The notes beneath the pieces were generated by a model. The model was given only the letters and a program-made list of their open reading frames with translations, did no database searches and was not told the DNA's origin. The translations under genes were made by a program, and so were the position numbers. This document shows positions 15,694-24,493 of a stretch of DNA of 64,000 nt, one piece after another. The stretch spans positions 1 through 64,000 of the forward strand of contig WAOW01000001.1 of the NCBI GenBank assembly GCA_015521085.1, in the 5' to 3' direction. Positions within the stretch are counted from its first letter, which is position 1, and every line of letters starts with the position of its first letter. This stretch comes from Candidatus Thermodiscus eudorianus. GTDB lineage: Archaea; Thermoproteota; Thermoprotei_A; Sulfolobales; Acidilobaceae.

Positions 15694-17079
15694 CTATCCT
15701 CTCTGGCCTACAGCCTCGGGTATGTTATCCCTGATCCAAGTCATGGCGTGGTCGATCTTCTCTATAAGCCATCGGGGAGCCTTGCAACCGAGCGAGTGCT
15801 TAAGCATGGCGAGGTGTCTATAGGTCTTAGCCGCCTCGTGGACCACCTCCTCTCTAGACACGTTGCCCCCGTCGAGCGAGGCCAGTAGGTGGCGTAGTCT
15901 TGCCATGTCCCTGTCTATCTCGACGGAGACCACCGAGTACACCCTAGCCCGTTCGACTGCCACGAGCTTCCTCATCCTCATGGTTGCGGTGTTTATCTTC
16001 CTCACGTGCTCTATAGCCTGCTTAGTAAACGCGGACTCCCTTATCTCCTCTGTGGCGTTTGTTAGCGTGTCAACGGCTAGCGCTATGTAGGCGCTGGCGG
16101 CATTCGTATTGTTCTCCTCAAGCGACTCTATTGAAGCGTTTATATAGGCTATGCTCTCGTTCACCGACTCGACTAGCGCTTCGAGGAGGCTCGTATAGTT
16201 GCTATAGCCTGTCCTAGCCCCCAACCTATACTCTACCCGTGACAGGAATGCCTCTAGCCTGGATAGCTCCTTGAGGATCGAGTCTAGGCGGAGTACTGCC
16301 ACGCTAGCGTTGTCCTCTTCAATCAGCTTCATCGTCTCATTTAGGCCTTCCGTGATCCTCTCCAGCCCGATGTCAAGCCTCTTTAATGCCTGGAGGTGTG
16401 CATTGACTAGGTGCAATCTCCCGGATAACTCCATGTAGACGAGCCTCGTTAGTCTTCTAATCGAGTAGTCTGCGCCTCTCAGGATTATCTTAGCCTTTCC
16501 CAGATCCCCATTCTCTGCGGCGCGGCGGGCCTCTTCCAGGCTAGCGTTTACTTTCTCGATGCCCGCCTTGAGCCTATCGACCTGTGGCCCGCTCACGTTT
16601 AGGTTGATTATCATGGTGGAGAGGCGGCTGAGTACCATCTCTCTAGCCGCTATTGCCCTGAGTAGCAGTGTCTTCTCCGCCTCGGCCTTATATTTCGGCT
16701 CCAGGTGGCTCCAGACGTATCTAACCACCGGCATGAACCTCTGAGAGGCTATCGTGGCATGTCTGACCGCGTCCTTAATCCGGCCCTCATCGAGGGCCCT
16801 CTCGGCTCGTTCAAGCAGGGTTATCGAATCGTTTATACGGTCATGCATCGCCTCTGGAATGGTTATATTGTGCTTGTTGGCCAGTGCAAGAGTCTTATTT
16901 ATAATCATTGATATCTTTTTAATGTATAGTCTGGCGGCTAGCCTGGACTCCGCCAGCGGTTTCCCATCTACAACGCCTGCCGCCTGGCTCGTGTGGGCGA
17001 TGTAGCTGTTTATAGGGTATGCCATCGTTGATAATAGGAGCACTGCCACCAGGAGTATCCCAGTCTTCCCCGAAGCCAT
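15694..17079 (-). CDS. Secreted or surface helical-repeat protein, function unknown
   Basis: The 461-residue product begins with a signal peptide (ILLVAVLLLSTMAYPINSY) and is then almost entirely alpha-helical. It has repeated amphipathic stretches rich in Arg, Glu and Leu and many Asn-X-Ser/Thr sites (NKT, NDS, NVS, NAS, NYT), as expected for a glycosylated extracellular archaeal protein. No C-terminal anchor is seen. Two helices recur with similar spacing (MRKLVAVERARVYS-like and LERAERALDEGRIKDA-like), suggestive of internal duplication. It lies 158 bases upstream of the membrane regulator on the same strand. No enzyme motif is recognisable. Confidence 0.6.
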   Translation of the reverse strand: MASGKTGILLVAVLLLSTMAYPINSYIAHTSQAAGVVDGKPLAESRLAARLYIKKISMIINKTLALANKHNITIPEAMHDRINDSITLLERAERALDEGRIKDAVRHATIASQRFMPVVRYVWSHLEPKYKAEAEKTLLLRAIAAREMVLSRLSTMIINLNVSGPQVDRLKAGIEKVNASLEEARRAAENGDLGKAKIILRGADYSIRRLTRLVYMELSGRLHLVNAHLQALKRLDIGLERITEGLNETMKLIEEDNASVAVLRLDSILKELSRLEAFLSRVEYRLGARTGYSNYTSLLEALVESVNESIAYINASIESLEENNTNAASAYIALAVDTLTNATEEIRESAFTKQAIEHVRKINTATMRMRKLVAVERARVYSVVSVEIDRDMARLRHLLASLDGGNVSREEVVHEAAKTYRHLAMLKHSLGCKAPRWLIEKIDHAMTWIRDNIPEAVGQRG

Positions 17080-17238
17080 TCCACGCTCCCTCCCAGCTCG
17101 TCTACAGTAGTGGGGGCCCGTGCTAGATTAGGTGCTCGGCGGGAGGAGTCCCGGGACCGCTGGGACAAGGAATAATTATAACTATAACCGATATATCAGG
17201 GGCATGGCTCCGAGCGACGCGGCGCCAAGGGAGCTGGA

Positions 17239-18396
17239 ATGGAGGACGGCAACCGGGTAAAGACGGCGGTCTACGGGGTACCAGTATTCGCCTACATGTA
17301 CACCATCGGCAGTGTAGGCTTCTGGCTACCACTCTACGTCAAACTCCACGGATTCAGCTACCTGGAGGTGCAACTCCTAGCCACAGTCTACTTCATAATC
17401 CTAACGCCATCAACAGTAATAGCCGGCTGGCTCACCGACAAAACAGGCAGGCCCAGCATAATCGCCTCCACGGGCATGCTTCTCAACGCCGCCTCGATAC
17501 TACTCATGGCCCACATAGTAGAGCCACTCCCCCTAATGGCGGTGAGAGTAGTCCAGGCACTCGGCCTATCAGCGGCCATCCCAGTGGCACTGGGAGCCCT
17601 GAGCCTCGCACTCGGAGTCTCCCAGGGAGTAGGCTCCAATGCGTTCATAATGGCCTCCGGGATGTCACTAGGCTCCGTGCTCGGAGGGCTAATCATAGAG
17701 TACCTAGGGTTCAAACCCATGTTCTACTCGGCGGCGGCGATAAGCCTCATAGCAGCCCTAATCTCCCACGCCACAGACTACCCCAGGGTCCAGTCGAGGA
17801 TAGACTTCAGCGAGGCTCTGAGGAGAATACCGGCGAGCGTATGGCTCGTGCTAGCCGGGCTCGTGGGTAGAAACACCCTAGCCACGGGAGTATACTCTAT
17901 CCTAGCGATACTGTTCAACCAGATACTCGGCTTGAGCCTAGTAGAGACGGCCCTGGCCCTGGCAGTGAACCCCATAGTACAGTCCCTGGCAAGCCTCTAC
18001 ATCCCCAAGAGAGTCGAGGGGAGGGAGCTAGCACTATACTCACTCGGTATATCGTCGACCGCCATAGTATTCATGCTATACTACATAACCGACAACATAG
18101 CCACGGCAGCCATCGCACAGACGGTCCAAGGCCTAACATATGCGCTCATAAACATATCCGGCAACGTATACATCATATCGAGGACCCCCAGCGAGATAAG
18201 ATACACCGCGAGCAGCCTCTACGGGTTCGCCTTCAACCTAGGCTGGGTACTGGGGACCCTAGCGGCGGGCGCCTTCATGCAACGCTACGGCCCGATAGCA
18301 TGGCTGAAGCTAGCCATAGCACTGCTCCCGCTGATAGGGCTAGCAACCTATGTAGCCGGTAGGAGGGCAGAACGGGGCCTAGCCCATATAGCCTAG
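17239..18396 (+). CDS. MFS transporter
   Basis: This 385-residue carrier of the major facilitator superfamily has about 12 hydrophobic helices. The loop 2-3 motif is visible as GWLTDKTGRPSII near residue 63, and the second half has similar spacing. The substrate is not predictable; the relatively short loops resemble drug or sugar-acid exporters. The ATG at 17239 follows an AT-rich box near 17170 (AATAATTATAAC). The last 18 bases overlap the end of the convergent DHH-like gene. Confidence 0.85.
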   Translation: MEDGNRVKTAVYGVPVFAYMYTIGSVGFWLPLYVKLHGFSYLEVQLLATVYFIILTPSTVIAGWLTDKTGRPSIIASTGMLLNAASILLMAHIVEPLPLMAVRVVQALGLSAAIPVALGALSLALGVSQGVGSNAFIMASGMSLGSVLGGLIIEYLGFKPMFYSAAAISLIAALISHATDYPRVQSRIDFSEALRRIPASVWLVLAGLVGRNTLATGVYSILAILFNQILGLSLVETALALAVNPIVQSLASLYIPKRVEGRELALYSLGISSTAIVFMLYYITDNIATAAIAQTVQGLTYALINISGNVYIISRTPSEIRYTASSLYGFAFNLGWVLGTLAAGAFMQRYGPIAWLKLAIALLPLIGLATYVAGRRAERGLAHIA

Positions 18397-19434
18397 CCTC
18401 CCGAGGGACTCCCTCAGATCCTCTATAAACCGGTCCTCCCCCTTGCCACCTCTATAGCACACGAAGTTGGCGGGCCCCTGGTAGTAGCCGTAGACCTCGT
18501 AGCCTTTAGCCCGCAGGAGCGAGGAAGCCCTCGCCAGGGGTTTCCCCAGGTTAATGCTCCACGCGCACCCTGTGCGTTCCCGGCTAAGGGAGTCTCTGTA
18601 GACTAGGAGGTTCACCTTGTCGGGAGCCTCCATGGCCATTATCCTGGCTATTGTCAGGTAGTGCCTGCCCTCCCCCTCGGCCACGGCCACCCTGATACCG
18701 TTTTCCTCCGCTGGTTCCAGGCTCTTGTAGACGGAGTCTAGGGCTGCCTCTGCCTCGGCCCTGTAGGTTGTGAGTAGGACGTCCTTCAACATCGCCTTAC
18801 AGGGGTCTGGATCGGCCTCGATCAGACTCCTGGCGGCCTCCGAGTGGACTGCGGGCTGCGACATGCTAGTTATCCCATAGGCCTGCATTGCGCACTCGCT
18901 AGCTATCTGGTAGTCTCTGTTATGGTCCAGCCCCGAGAGGCTCATGAGGGACTGGTAGACCCTGTTTCCGCGGGCCATGTCGCCCATGAGGGCGACTATG
19001 CTGGAGGCGGCTAGGAAGGGATGGGGGTTCCCGGTTATGCTCGATACCAGGCTGGCGGTTGTGGGCCAGTTAGCCCTGGGGTCTCCCCGGGGTGAAGGGT
19101 TGAGGAATAACACGTTGGGCCTCCTGGGCAGCCTGTGGCTCCACGAGTTGTCGATAACCACCACGGGCGCCAAGACCATGGGCGCTAGCAGGTCTATCTC
19201 GACTCCACTCCACCCTGTGCCTAGTAGTATGAGGCTCTTCGCCTCTCTGGACTGGATCGCTAGCTGTTCGAGTTGGGGGTGCCCGGGCTTCCATGTTGTC
19301 GTGGACTCTATAAGCACCTCATCCACGCCGCCACGGTACCTTAATGCTATTAGCGTTGATATCAGGCCGTCGGGGCTCCAGCCGTATACGAGTAGCGGCT
19401 TCTCCCTTAGAGCCTCTAGGGCTTCATCGATCAC
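18379..19434 (-). CDS. Degenerate DHH-family protein (RecJ/Cdc45-like), probably inactive
   Basis: The 351-residue product follows the plan of DHH phosphoesterases but with altered catalytic motifs. GWSPDGLISTLIALR stands where active enzymes have an Asp-x-Asp-Gly motif, and VVVIDNSWSH takes the place of the Asp-His-His motif. A C-terminal DHHA1-like half ends in a CAWSINLGKP / VCYRGGKGEDRFI region. Crenarchaea use a catalytically dead RecJ-like/Cdc45 protein in the replicative helicase complex, so such a role is possible, but a separate orphan paralogue is equally likely. The family call rests on motif position only. The next minus-strand gene starts 10 bases upstream of its start. Confidence 0.5.
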   Translation of the reverse strand: MIDEALEALREKPLLVYGWSPDGLISTLIALRYRGGVDEVLIESTTTWKPGHPQLEQLAIQSREAKSLILLGTGWSGVEIDLLAPMVLAPVVVIDNSWSHRLPRRPNVLFLNPSPRGDPRANWPTTASLVSSITGNPHPFLAASSIVALMGDMARGNRVYQSLMSLSGLDHNRDYQIASECAMQAYGITSMSQPAVHSEAARSLIEADPDPCKAMLKDVLLTTYRAEAEAALDSVYKSLEPAEENGIRVAVAEGEGRHYLTIARIMAMEAPDKVNLLVYRDSLSRERTGCAWSINLGKPLARASSLLRAKGYEVYGYYQGPANFVCYRGGKGEDRFIEDLRESLGRLGYMG

Positions 19435-19444
19435 GCCGCACCGC

Positions 19445-19960
19445 CTACAACTGGCTTGCTATAGCCGGGTTGCCCGTTAGTGCTGTTAGTATGCTCCGCA
19501 GGATGTCTCTCCTCTCCGCGAATCTCCAGAAGGCGATGGCGGCTAGTATGACGCCTAGTATCGCGTAGGGGATTAGGGCTATCAGTGTCACTACTAGGAA
19601 CCACGTCTTGACGCCGGCTTCGATGCTTAGGTGCGTCTTCCCATCTATTTCTTCGAGCCTCAGCCTCCATTCTATGAACTCGTCGATCACTACCTCGCCG
19701 TGGCTGGCCTTCTTAGCGTATACGCCTCGTTTACCTAGTTCCAATACAAGTTTATCCATGGATAGCCCCTCGTCTAGGGGTATGAGCCTGTAGTATATGC
19801 GTAGGGACCTGGACAACTCGGAGTCCTCCTCCCTAATAACATATATAATAATCAATATTATAACTAGTATAGTTACCGCCAGCATCATCATGGGCAAAAA
19901 CGCCCCCATCAGGAATCCATACACCGCAATCCACCGCTCAAGACCCTTAAACCCCTCCAA
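19445..19960 (-). CDS. Small membrane protein of unknown function
   Basis: About 170 residues with a hydrophobic segment near the N-terminus (MMMLAVTILVIILIIIYVI), a soluble alpha/beta middle (YRLIPLDEGLSMDKLVLEL, VVIDEFIEWRLRL) and two more helices near the C-terminus. I recognise no family. The start is uncertain: TTG at 20005, TTG at 19960, GTG at 19924 and ATG at 19909 are all in frame. The last two are best placed relative to an AT-rich box near 19973-19986. It precedes the DHH-like gene by 10 bases on the same strand and is divergent from the metallo-beta-lactamase gene. Confidence 0.55.
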   Translation of the reverse strand: MEGFKGLERWIAVYGFLMGAFLPMMMLAVTILVIILIIIYVIREEDSELSRSLRIYYRLIPLDEGLSMDKLVLELGKRGVYAKKASHGEVVIDEFIEWRLRLEEIDGKTHLSIEAGVKTWFLVVTLIALIPYAILGVILAAIAFWRFAERRDILRSILTALTGNPAIASQL

Positions 19961-20016
19961 TATAGGCAGACCCAGTAAAATAAGTAAACCACGCACACAA
20001 CGCAAACCCCTCGGGG

Positions 20017-20766
20017 GTGCCTACAAGAGTGCTAATCACCGTGATCGGCGGAGGCGGGTCATATCCGCCGCCGGGCTACGGGGGTCCCTCAATCCTAGTC
20101 GACACAGGCAGAGAGAAGATGGCGCTAGACTGCGGGGAAGACTGCCTAACAGGACTCCTCCAAGCCGGCTACAAGCCATGCGACATAGAAGCGGTATACA
20201 TAACCCACATACACTTAGACCACTGGTCAGGCCTCTTCCCACTAAGCATAGCCAGGATAGCAGAGGGATGCCCCAGCATGAGGATATCGGCGGAAGGCGA
20301 GGTCCTAGGAGACCTCGAAGAAGCCGTGGCGGGGATCCTACCCAGGTCTATAGACGTGGAGCTTCTAGAGCCCGGGAGGCTCAGCCTAGAAGGGCTAGAG
20401 ATAGAGGCGTTCAAGGCCAGCCACACAGTGCCGGCCTATGGCATGACAATAAAAAGAGGCGGCGAGAAGCTGGTCTCCTACACCGGCGATACAAGGCTCG
20501 ACAACCGCGTGGTAGAGGCCGTGAGGGGCACCGAGATCCTCATAGGCGAAGCCACCCTACCTACACGGCTAGCCAGCATAGCCAGGAAAGAAGGCCACAT
20601 GACTGTTAAAGACTTCATAGAAATAGTGAAGAGGGCGAGGCCCCGATACGGGATAGCGGTACACTTATCCCCAGAAAGCCTGGCAGAGCTCCGCAACGCC
20701 ATGGCCATAGGCGAGGCCCCGAGGGGGACCCTTATCGGCTCCCGAGGCCTCCAGCTATCCCTATGA
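20017..20766 (+). CDS. Metallo-beta-lactamase-fold hydrolase (RNase Z-like subgroup)
   Basis: This 249-residue cytosolic metal hydrolase has a metal-binding THIHLDHWSG motif near residue 69, a KASHTVPAYG histidine near 145, YTGDTR near 163 and AVHLSPE near 222. The glycine-rich opening (GGGGSYPPPGYGG) and compact length are like RNase Z/arylsulfatase-type members, but the exosite loop of true tRNase Z is not evident. The substrate is therefore open. The start is a GTG at 20017; a second GTG at 20029 is possible. It overlaps the radical SAM gene by four bases, so the two are translationally coupled. Confidence 0.82.
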   Translation: MPTRVLITVIGGGGSYPPPGYGGPSILVDTGREKMALDCGEDCLTGLLQAGYKPCDIEAVYITHIHLDHWSGLFPLSIARIAEGCPSMRISAEGEVLGDLEEAVAGILPRSIDVELLEPGRLSLEGLEIEAFKASHTVPAYGMTIKRGGEKLVSYTGDTRLDNRVVEAVRGTEILIGEATLPTRLASIARKEGHMTVKDFIEIVKRARPRYGIAVHLSPESLAELRNAMAIGEAPRGTLIGSRGLQLSL

Positions 20767-21827
20767 GGGTCCCTCTCGTGTCATTCCTACCCCCGGGCGC
20801 GTCGATAGTAGCGAGGCCGTGGGGGAGGCCGCTCGTCGAGATAGACGAGCCCCTGCCCCTGATAGGCACGGTATTCATAGGGGTGATAGACAGGGGCACC
20901 AACATCCTCCAGGTCAGGCCAACAACCCTCTGCCCACTGAACTGTATATTCTGCAGCGTAGACGCCGGCCCGAGGAGCAGGTGGAGGCGGAGCGAGTACC
21001 AGGTCGGGGACCCCGCATACCTGGCGTCATGGGCCGGGGAGATAGCCAGGTACAAGGGCGGGGGAGTAGAGGCGCTTGTCGACGGCGTCGGCGACCCATT
21101 CACCTATCCACGCCTCGTGGAGCTAGTCGCCGAGTTGAAGAGGAGCGACGGGATAAAATGGGTCGCCGTGGAGACCCATGGATGGGGGCTTAGGAAGGAC
21201 CTCATAGACCGGCTGGAGGAGGCAGGCCTAGACAGGGTTAACCTCAGCATCGACACGCTAAACCCCGGGAAGGCAAGATACCTGGCAGGGACCTCCTGGT
21301 ACGACGTCGAGAGGGTCAAGAGGCTAGCCGAGTATATCGTGAGGGAGACGAGCATAGACCTCCACGTGACGCCGGTCTGGGTGCCCGGCCTGAACGATGA
21401 AGACGTCAAGAACGTCGTAAGATGGGCCTACGGGATAGGGGCCGGTAAGAGGTGGCCCCCCGCCACGATCCAGAAGTATAACATACACAGGCACGGTAGG
21501 AGGCCCCGGGGCGTCAGGGAGGTTTCGTGGAGGGAGTTCTGGGCCTGGATAAGGAGCTTGGAAGAGGAGCTGGGCCTAAGGGTCTCGTGGAGCATGGAGG
21601 AATGGGGATTCAGGAAGGCCCCACGAGTCGAGGTACCCTACAAGAAGGGATCCAGGGTCAGGGCCAGGGTATTGGCTCCAGGCTGGCTCAAGGGGACTAC
21701 GACTGGAGTAACCCTCGACGGTAGGTGGCTGCTGACCCTGCGCGGCGAGGGCTATAGGCCGGGCAGCATCGTGTCTACAGTGGTCGAGAGCGTGAAGGAC
21801 ACCATAGTGATTGCCAGGCCAGTGTGA
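20763..21827 (+). CDS. Radical SAM protein with C-terminal TRAM-like domain (COG2100-like)
   Basis: In this 354-residue iron-sulfur enzyme the cluster cysteines are C57-x3-C61-x2-C64 (LCPLNCIFC). The glycine-rich GVGDPFTYP and ETHGWG strands and an NLSIDTLNP segment follow, as in a TIM-barrel radical SAM core. After about residue 290 a small beta domain (VEVPYKKGSRVRARVLAPGW) resembles TRAM RNA-binding domains of tRNA modification enzymes. COG2100 members are common in archaea and have no assigned reaction. The RNA-binding tail suggests RNA or ribosome modification. It overlaps the preceding hydrolase gene by four bases and shares its operon. Confidence 0.78.
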   Translation: MRVPLVSFLPPGASIVARPWGRPLVEIDEPLPLIGTVFIGVIDRGTNILQVRPTTLCPLNCIFCSVDAGPRSRWRRSEYQVGDPAYLASWAGEIARYKGGGVEALVDGVGDPFTYPRLVELVAELKRSDGIKWVAVETHGWGLRKDLIDRLEEAGLDRVNLSIDTLNPGKARYLAGTSWYDVERVKRLAEYIVRETSIDLHVTPVWVPGLNDEDVKNVVRWAYGIGAGKRWPPATIQKYNIHRHGRRPRGVREVSWREFWAWIRSLEEELGLRVSWSMEEWGFRKAPRVEVPYKKGSRVRARVLAPGWLKGTTTGVTLDGRWLLTLRGEGYRPGSIVSTVVESVKDTIVIARPV

Positions 21828-21864
21828 GTTAAGTTAAATCCATGGAGAGCCCACCTGTAGTGTG

Positions 21865-23046
21865 ATGGGTGAATGCGTCCTGGCAGGCAGGTACGGGCCA
21901 GTCCTATTCATAGTGCTATCCGCCCTGGCGATCTCCACGATGGTCAACGCCCCAGGCATACTGGTCGGCTACGGGCTAGTATTCGTTGTCGAGTACTATG
22001 CGCTCCTAGCCTATAGCCCCGGTAGAGGGACCCTTTACTTCCTAGCCGCACACCTGCTAGCCCTGCTGATACTCCTGTCGACGAAGTCGATATTCCTAAC
22101 AGTAGCAGTCGCCAGCATACTCCTAAGGACCCCCGCCCTCTACATCCTAGGGAGGCTGGGGAGGAGGCTTGGACCACTGGGCCTGGCACTGGGCCTAGCA
22201 GCCCTGGAGCAGATACTAGCCCTAACAACCGCGATAGCATACTATGGCGACGACGGCATACACACGGGCCTCAGCATATACGGGGTACTCCTAGCACCCT
22301 TCACATACATGATGTACAAGTTCACACGGCTACAGCCAGACTCCACAGCCGCTATAGCCGCGGCGGCGTCGCTACTAGGATACTGGTTGAGCCTATACGC
22401 CTTCCCCGTCCCGGCACTACTGGCCGGGGCCCTAGCAGGGCTCGCACTACTGGCCCTCTCAGACAGGATAGGTGCTAGGCCAGCAGCAGTGACCGCGGTG
22501 GTACTAGTCCTAGCGGGTGCGGCTCTGGGAGGGGTAGCGCTCCAGTACAACGCCAAAGCCGCCTTCTACCCCTTCAATCCCCACAGCTGGTCGGGCGACA
22601 GATGGGCTCAGACCCCGGGGACCCAGTGCCCCTACACGGGGAATGTATTCGAGAACACCCACTCGCCGGCCAGGCTCCGTATAATAGGGCAGTGCGTTAC
22701 AGTCGAGGGAGTTGTGAAGCCGGTCCCCAATATAGCTGGGGACGGTGACTACTGCTTCGACCTCAAGGTGGCAAACGACTCGCTACTCGGCATTGGTAAC
22801 CTCGTGTTGAGGCGTGGAGGCCTCCACGTGGAGGTGGTCCCCAGCGACCACTATAAGGTCCTAGGCCCAGTAGGCGGGGGCGTATGCCCCGGCGATAGGG
22901 TGCGTGTGACGGGCGTGTTCGTCGTCGACACGGACCATGGGATGTGGAGCGAGATCCACCCAGCCTACAAGATAGAGGTCATAGAGAGGGGAAGCGGCAA
23001 GAAGTGGCCCGACTGTATAAGGGGAGTGGAATACGAGGGAGGCTAG
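21865..23046 (+). CDS. Polytopic membrane protein with extracellular OB-like domain
   Basis: The product is about 393 residues. About seven to eight hydrophobic helices fill residues 10-225, followed by a soluble domain (230-393) with paired cysteines (TQCPYTG, GQCVTVEG, DYCFDL, GGVCPGD) and an OB-fold-like ending, VRVTGVFVVDTDHGMWSEIH. The soluble part should face outside, where the cysteines may form disulfides. I do not recognise a named family. An ATG directly follows the GTG at 21862. It lies 35 bases after the radical SAM gene and its end nearly touches the FAD oxidase gene. Confidence 0.6.
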   Translation: MGECVLAGRYGPVLFIVLSALAISTMVNAPGILVGYGLVFVVEYYALLAYSPGRGTLYFLAAHLLALLILLSTKSIFLTVAVASILLRTPALYILGRLGRRLGPLGLALGLAALEQILALTTAIAYYGDDGIHTGLSIYGVLLAPFTYMMYKFTRLQPDSTAAIAAAASLLGYWLSLYAFPVPALLAGALAGLALLALSDRIGARPAAVTAVVLVLAGAALGGVALQYNAKAAFYPFNPHSWSGDRWAQTPGTQCPYTGNVFENTHSPARLRIIGQCVTVEGVVKPVPNIAGDGDYCFDLKVANDSLLGIGNLVLRRGGLHVEVVPSDHYKVLGPVGGGVCPGDRVRVTGVFVVDTDHGMWSEIHPAYKIEVIERGSGKKWPDCIRGVEYEGG

Positions 23047-23047
23047 C

Positions 23048-24493
23048 TTGGGTAAATGCGGCATCCAAGCGCTACAGAGGAGTCTGGAGGCGTTAGGCCT
23101 CGACACGCTCATCCCCGCGACACCGCGGCCCGGTGATCTAAGCGACTATGATAACTGGCGGTCTGTCGCCGATATGTGGCCTCTAAACATAATAAGGGCC
23201 TATAAGGGAGAGGCGCTGGACCTGCCGAGCCTGGTTGTCTACCCTGAGAGCGTCGAGGACGTCACGCATATAGTGAGGCTCGCCGCATCCCACAAGGCAT
23301 GCATAGTCCCCATATGCGGGTTGAGCAACGTCGTCGGGAGCACCACGCCAGGCGAGTGCTGTGTAGCGGTGAGCCTCTCCAGGCTCGACAAGATACTAGA
23401 GTTGAGGGAGGAGGACAGGCTAGTCGTTGTAGAGGCTGGATTGAAGGTCTCAGAGCTGGAGGAGTGGCTGAATAAGCGCGGCTTCACGCTAGCTTACAGG
23501 CCCCAGTCCGAGAGGCTGGCCTGTATAGGCGGTAGCATATCAACACTGGGAGCCGGCGCCTACTCGCCCGGGTATGGCAACATAGAGGATGTAGTCCTCT
23601 GGCTCGATGTAGTCGACAGGCGTGGAGAAATGATCAGGGTTGGTAGCGACAGGAACCCCAGAGGCCTCATACTCCCCGGAGTGAACAACGTATTCCTAGG
23701 CGCCGAGGGCGGATACGGTATAATCGTCAGGACAGGGTTGAGGGTCAGAGAACTACCCGAGGAGGAGGCAGACCTATCCTATACCCTGCCATCCTTCGCC
23801 GACGCCATATCGGTAGCCCGGAGAGCTTACTCGTGGAGCACACCGCTAATGATGAGGATCCAGGACTCCAGCGAATCACTACTCCACTACGGGATCGAGG
23901 ACACAATGCTACTAGCCAGGATAGCGGGCCCCCGTAGCATTGTAGAGGGCCAGAGGCGATACCTGGAGGCGATTATACGGGCTGCCGGCGGAAGGGAGGC
24001 CCCAGGCCTTGTCGAGAAGTGGTGGAGGAACAGGCTCTCCTACGCCGGCTCCGTCAAGACGGTGCTCGACATGGGGCTGGCCTTCGACACGATCGACCAA
24101 GCCGCCTACTGGAGCGTGCTACCCCGCCTCCACTCCCTCCTCCTAGAGAACCTAGCCAGGATAGAGGGGGTGAGCCTTGCATTCAGCCACGCCTCACACT
24201 TCTATCCAAACGGGGGGAGCCTATACACCACGGTCGTCTTCGAGAGGGACCCTCAGGTGTACTGGAGGGTCTGGGACGTCGCCACGGAAACCGCCCTCAA
24301 GGCCGGGGCTTCGATAGTCCACCACCACGGCTTCGGCCTCTTGAGGAGGAGGTGGGCCGCCTTCGAGTATGGAGGGTCCCTCAAGCTAGCCTGTGCGGTT
24401 AAGCGCGCCCTAGACCCCGGTAACCTGTTCAACACCCGCTCTAGCCCCGCATCCTACTGCGGAGGGCTGGTCGATGGCGGTAGACAAGCATGA
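23048..24493 (+). CDS. FAD-linked oxidase, alkyl-DHAP synthase / glycolate oxidase type
   Basis: This 481-residue protein of the VAO/PCMH flavoprotein family has a PP-loop region (LVVYPESVEDVTHIVRLA, GGLSNVVGS-like), ACIGGSISTLGAGAYSPGYGNIEDVV for FAD binding, and a C-terminal cap with IVHHHGFGLLR. The HHHG motif is typical of alkyl-dihydroxyacetonephosphate synthases and related dehydrogenases, while D-lactate/glycolate oxidases usually lack it. The TTG at 23048 follows the previous stop by one base. It overlaps the next flavin oxidoreductase gene by 20 bases, which suggests a functional pair in glycerol, lactate or hydroxy-acid oxidation. Confidence 0.75.
   Translation: MGKCGIQALQRSLEALGLDTLIPATPRPGDLSDYDNWRSVADMWPLNIIRAYKGEALDLPSLVVYPESVEDVTHIVRLAASHKACIVPICGLSNVVGSTTPGECCVAVSLSRLDKILELREEDRLVVVEAGLKVSELEEWLNKRGFTLAYRPQSERLACIGGSISTLGAGAYSPGYGNIEDVVLWLDVVDRRGEMIRVGSDRNPRGLILPGVNNVFLGAEGGYGIIVRTGLRVRELPEEEADLSYTLPSFADAISVARRAYSWSTPLMMRIQDSSESLLHYGIEDTMLLARIAGPRSIVEGQRRYLEAIIRAAGGREAPGLVEKWWRNRLSYAGSVKTVLDMGLAFDTIDQAAYWSVLPRLHSLLLENLARIEGVSLAFSHASHFYPNGGSLYTTVVFERDPQVYWRVWDVATETALKAGASIVHHHGFGLLRRRWAAFEYGGSLKLACAVKRALDPGNLFNTRSSPASYCGGLVDGGRQA

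Noticed and set aside
19797-20609. 270-codon plus-strand open frame rich in Arg, Pro and Gly
   Set aside because: Shadow frame over the unknown membrane gene (minus strand) and the metallo-beta-lactamase gene (another frame). Its composition is that of a GC-rich non-coding frame.
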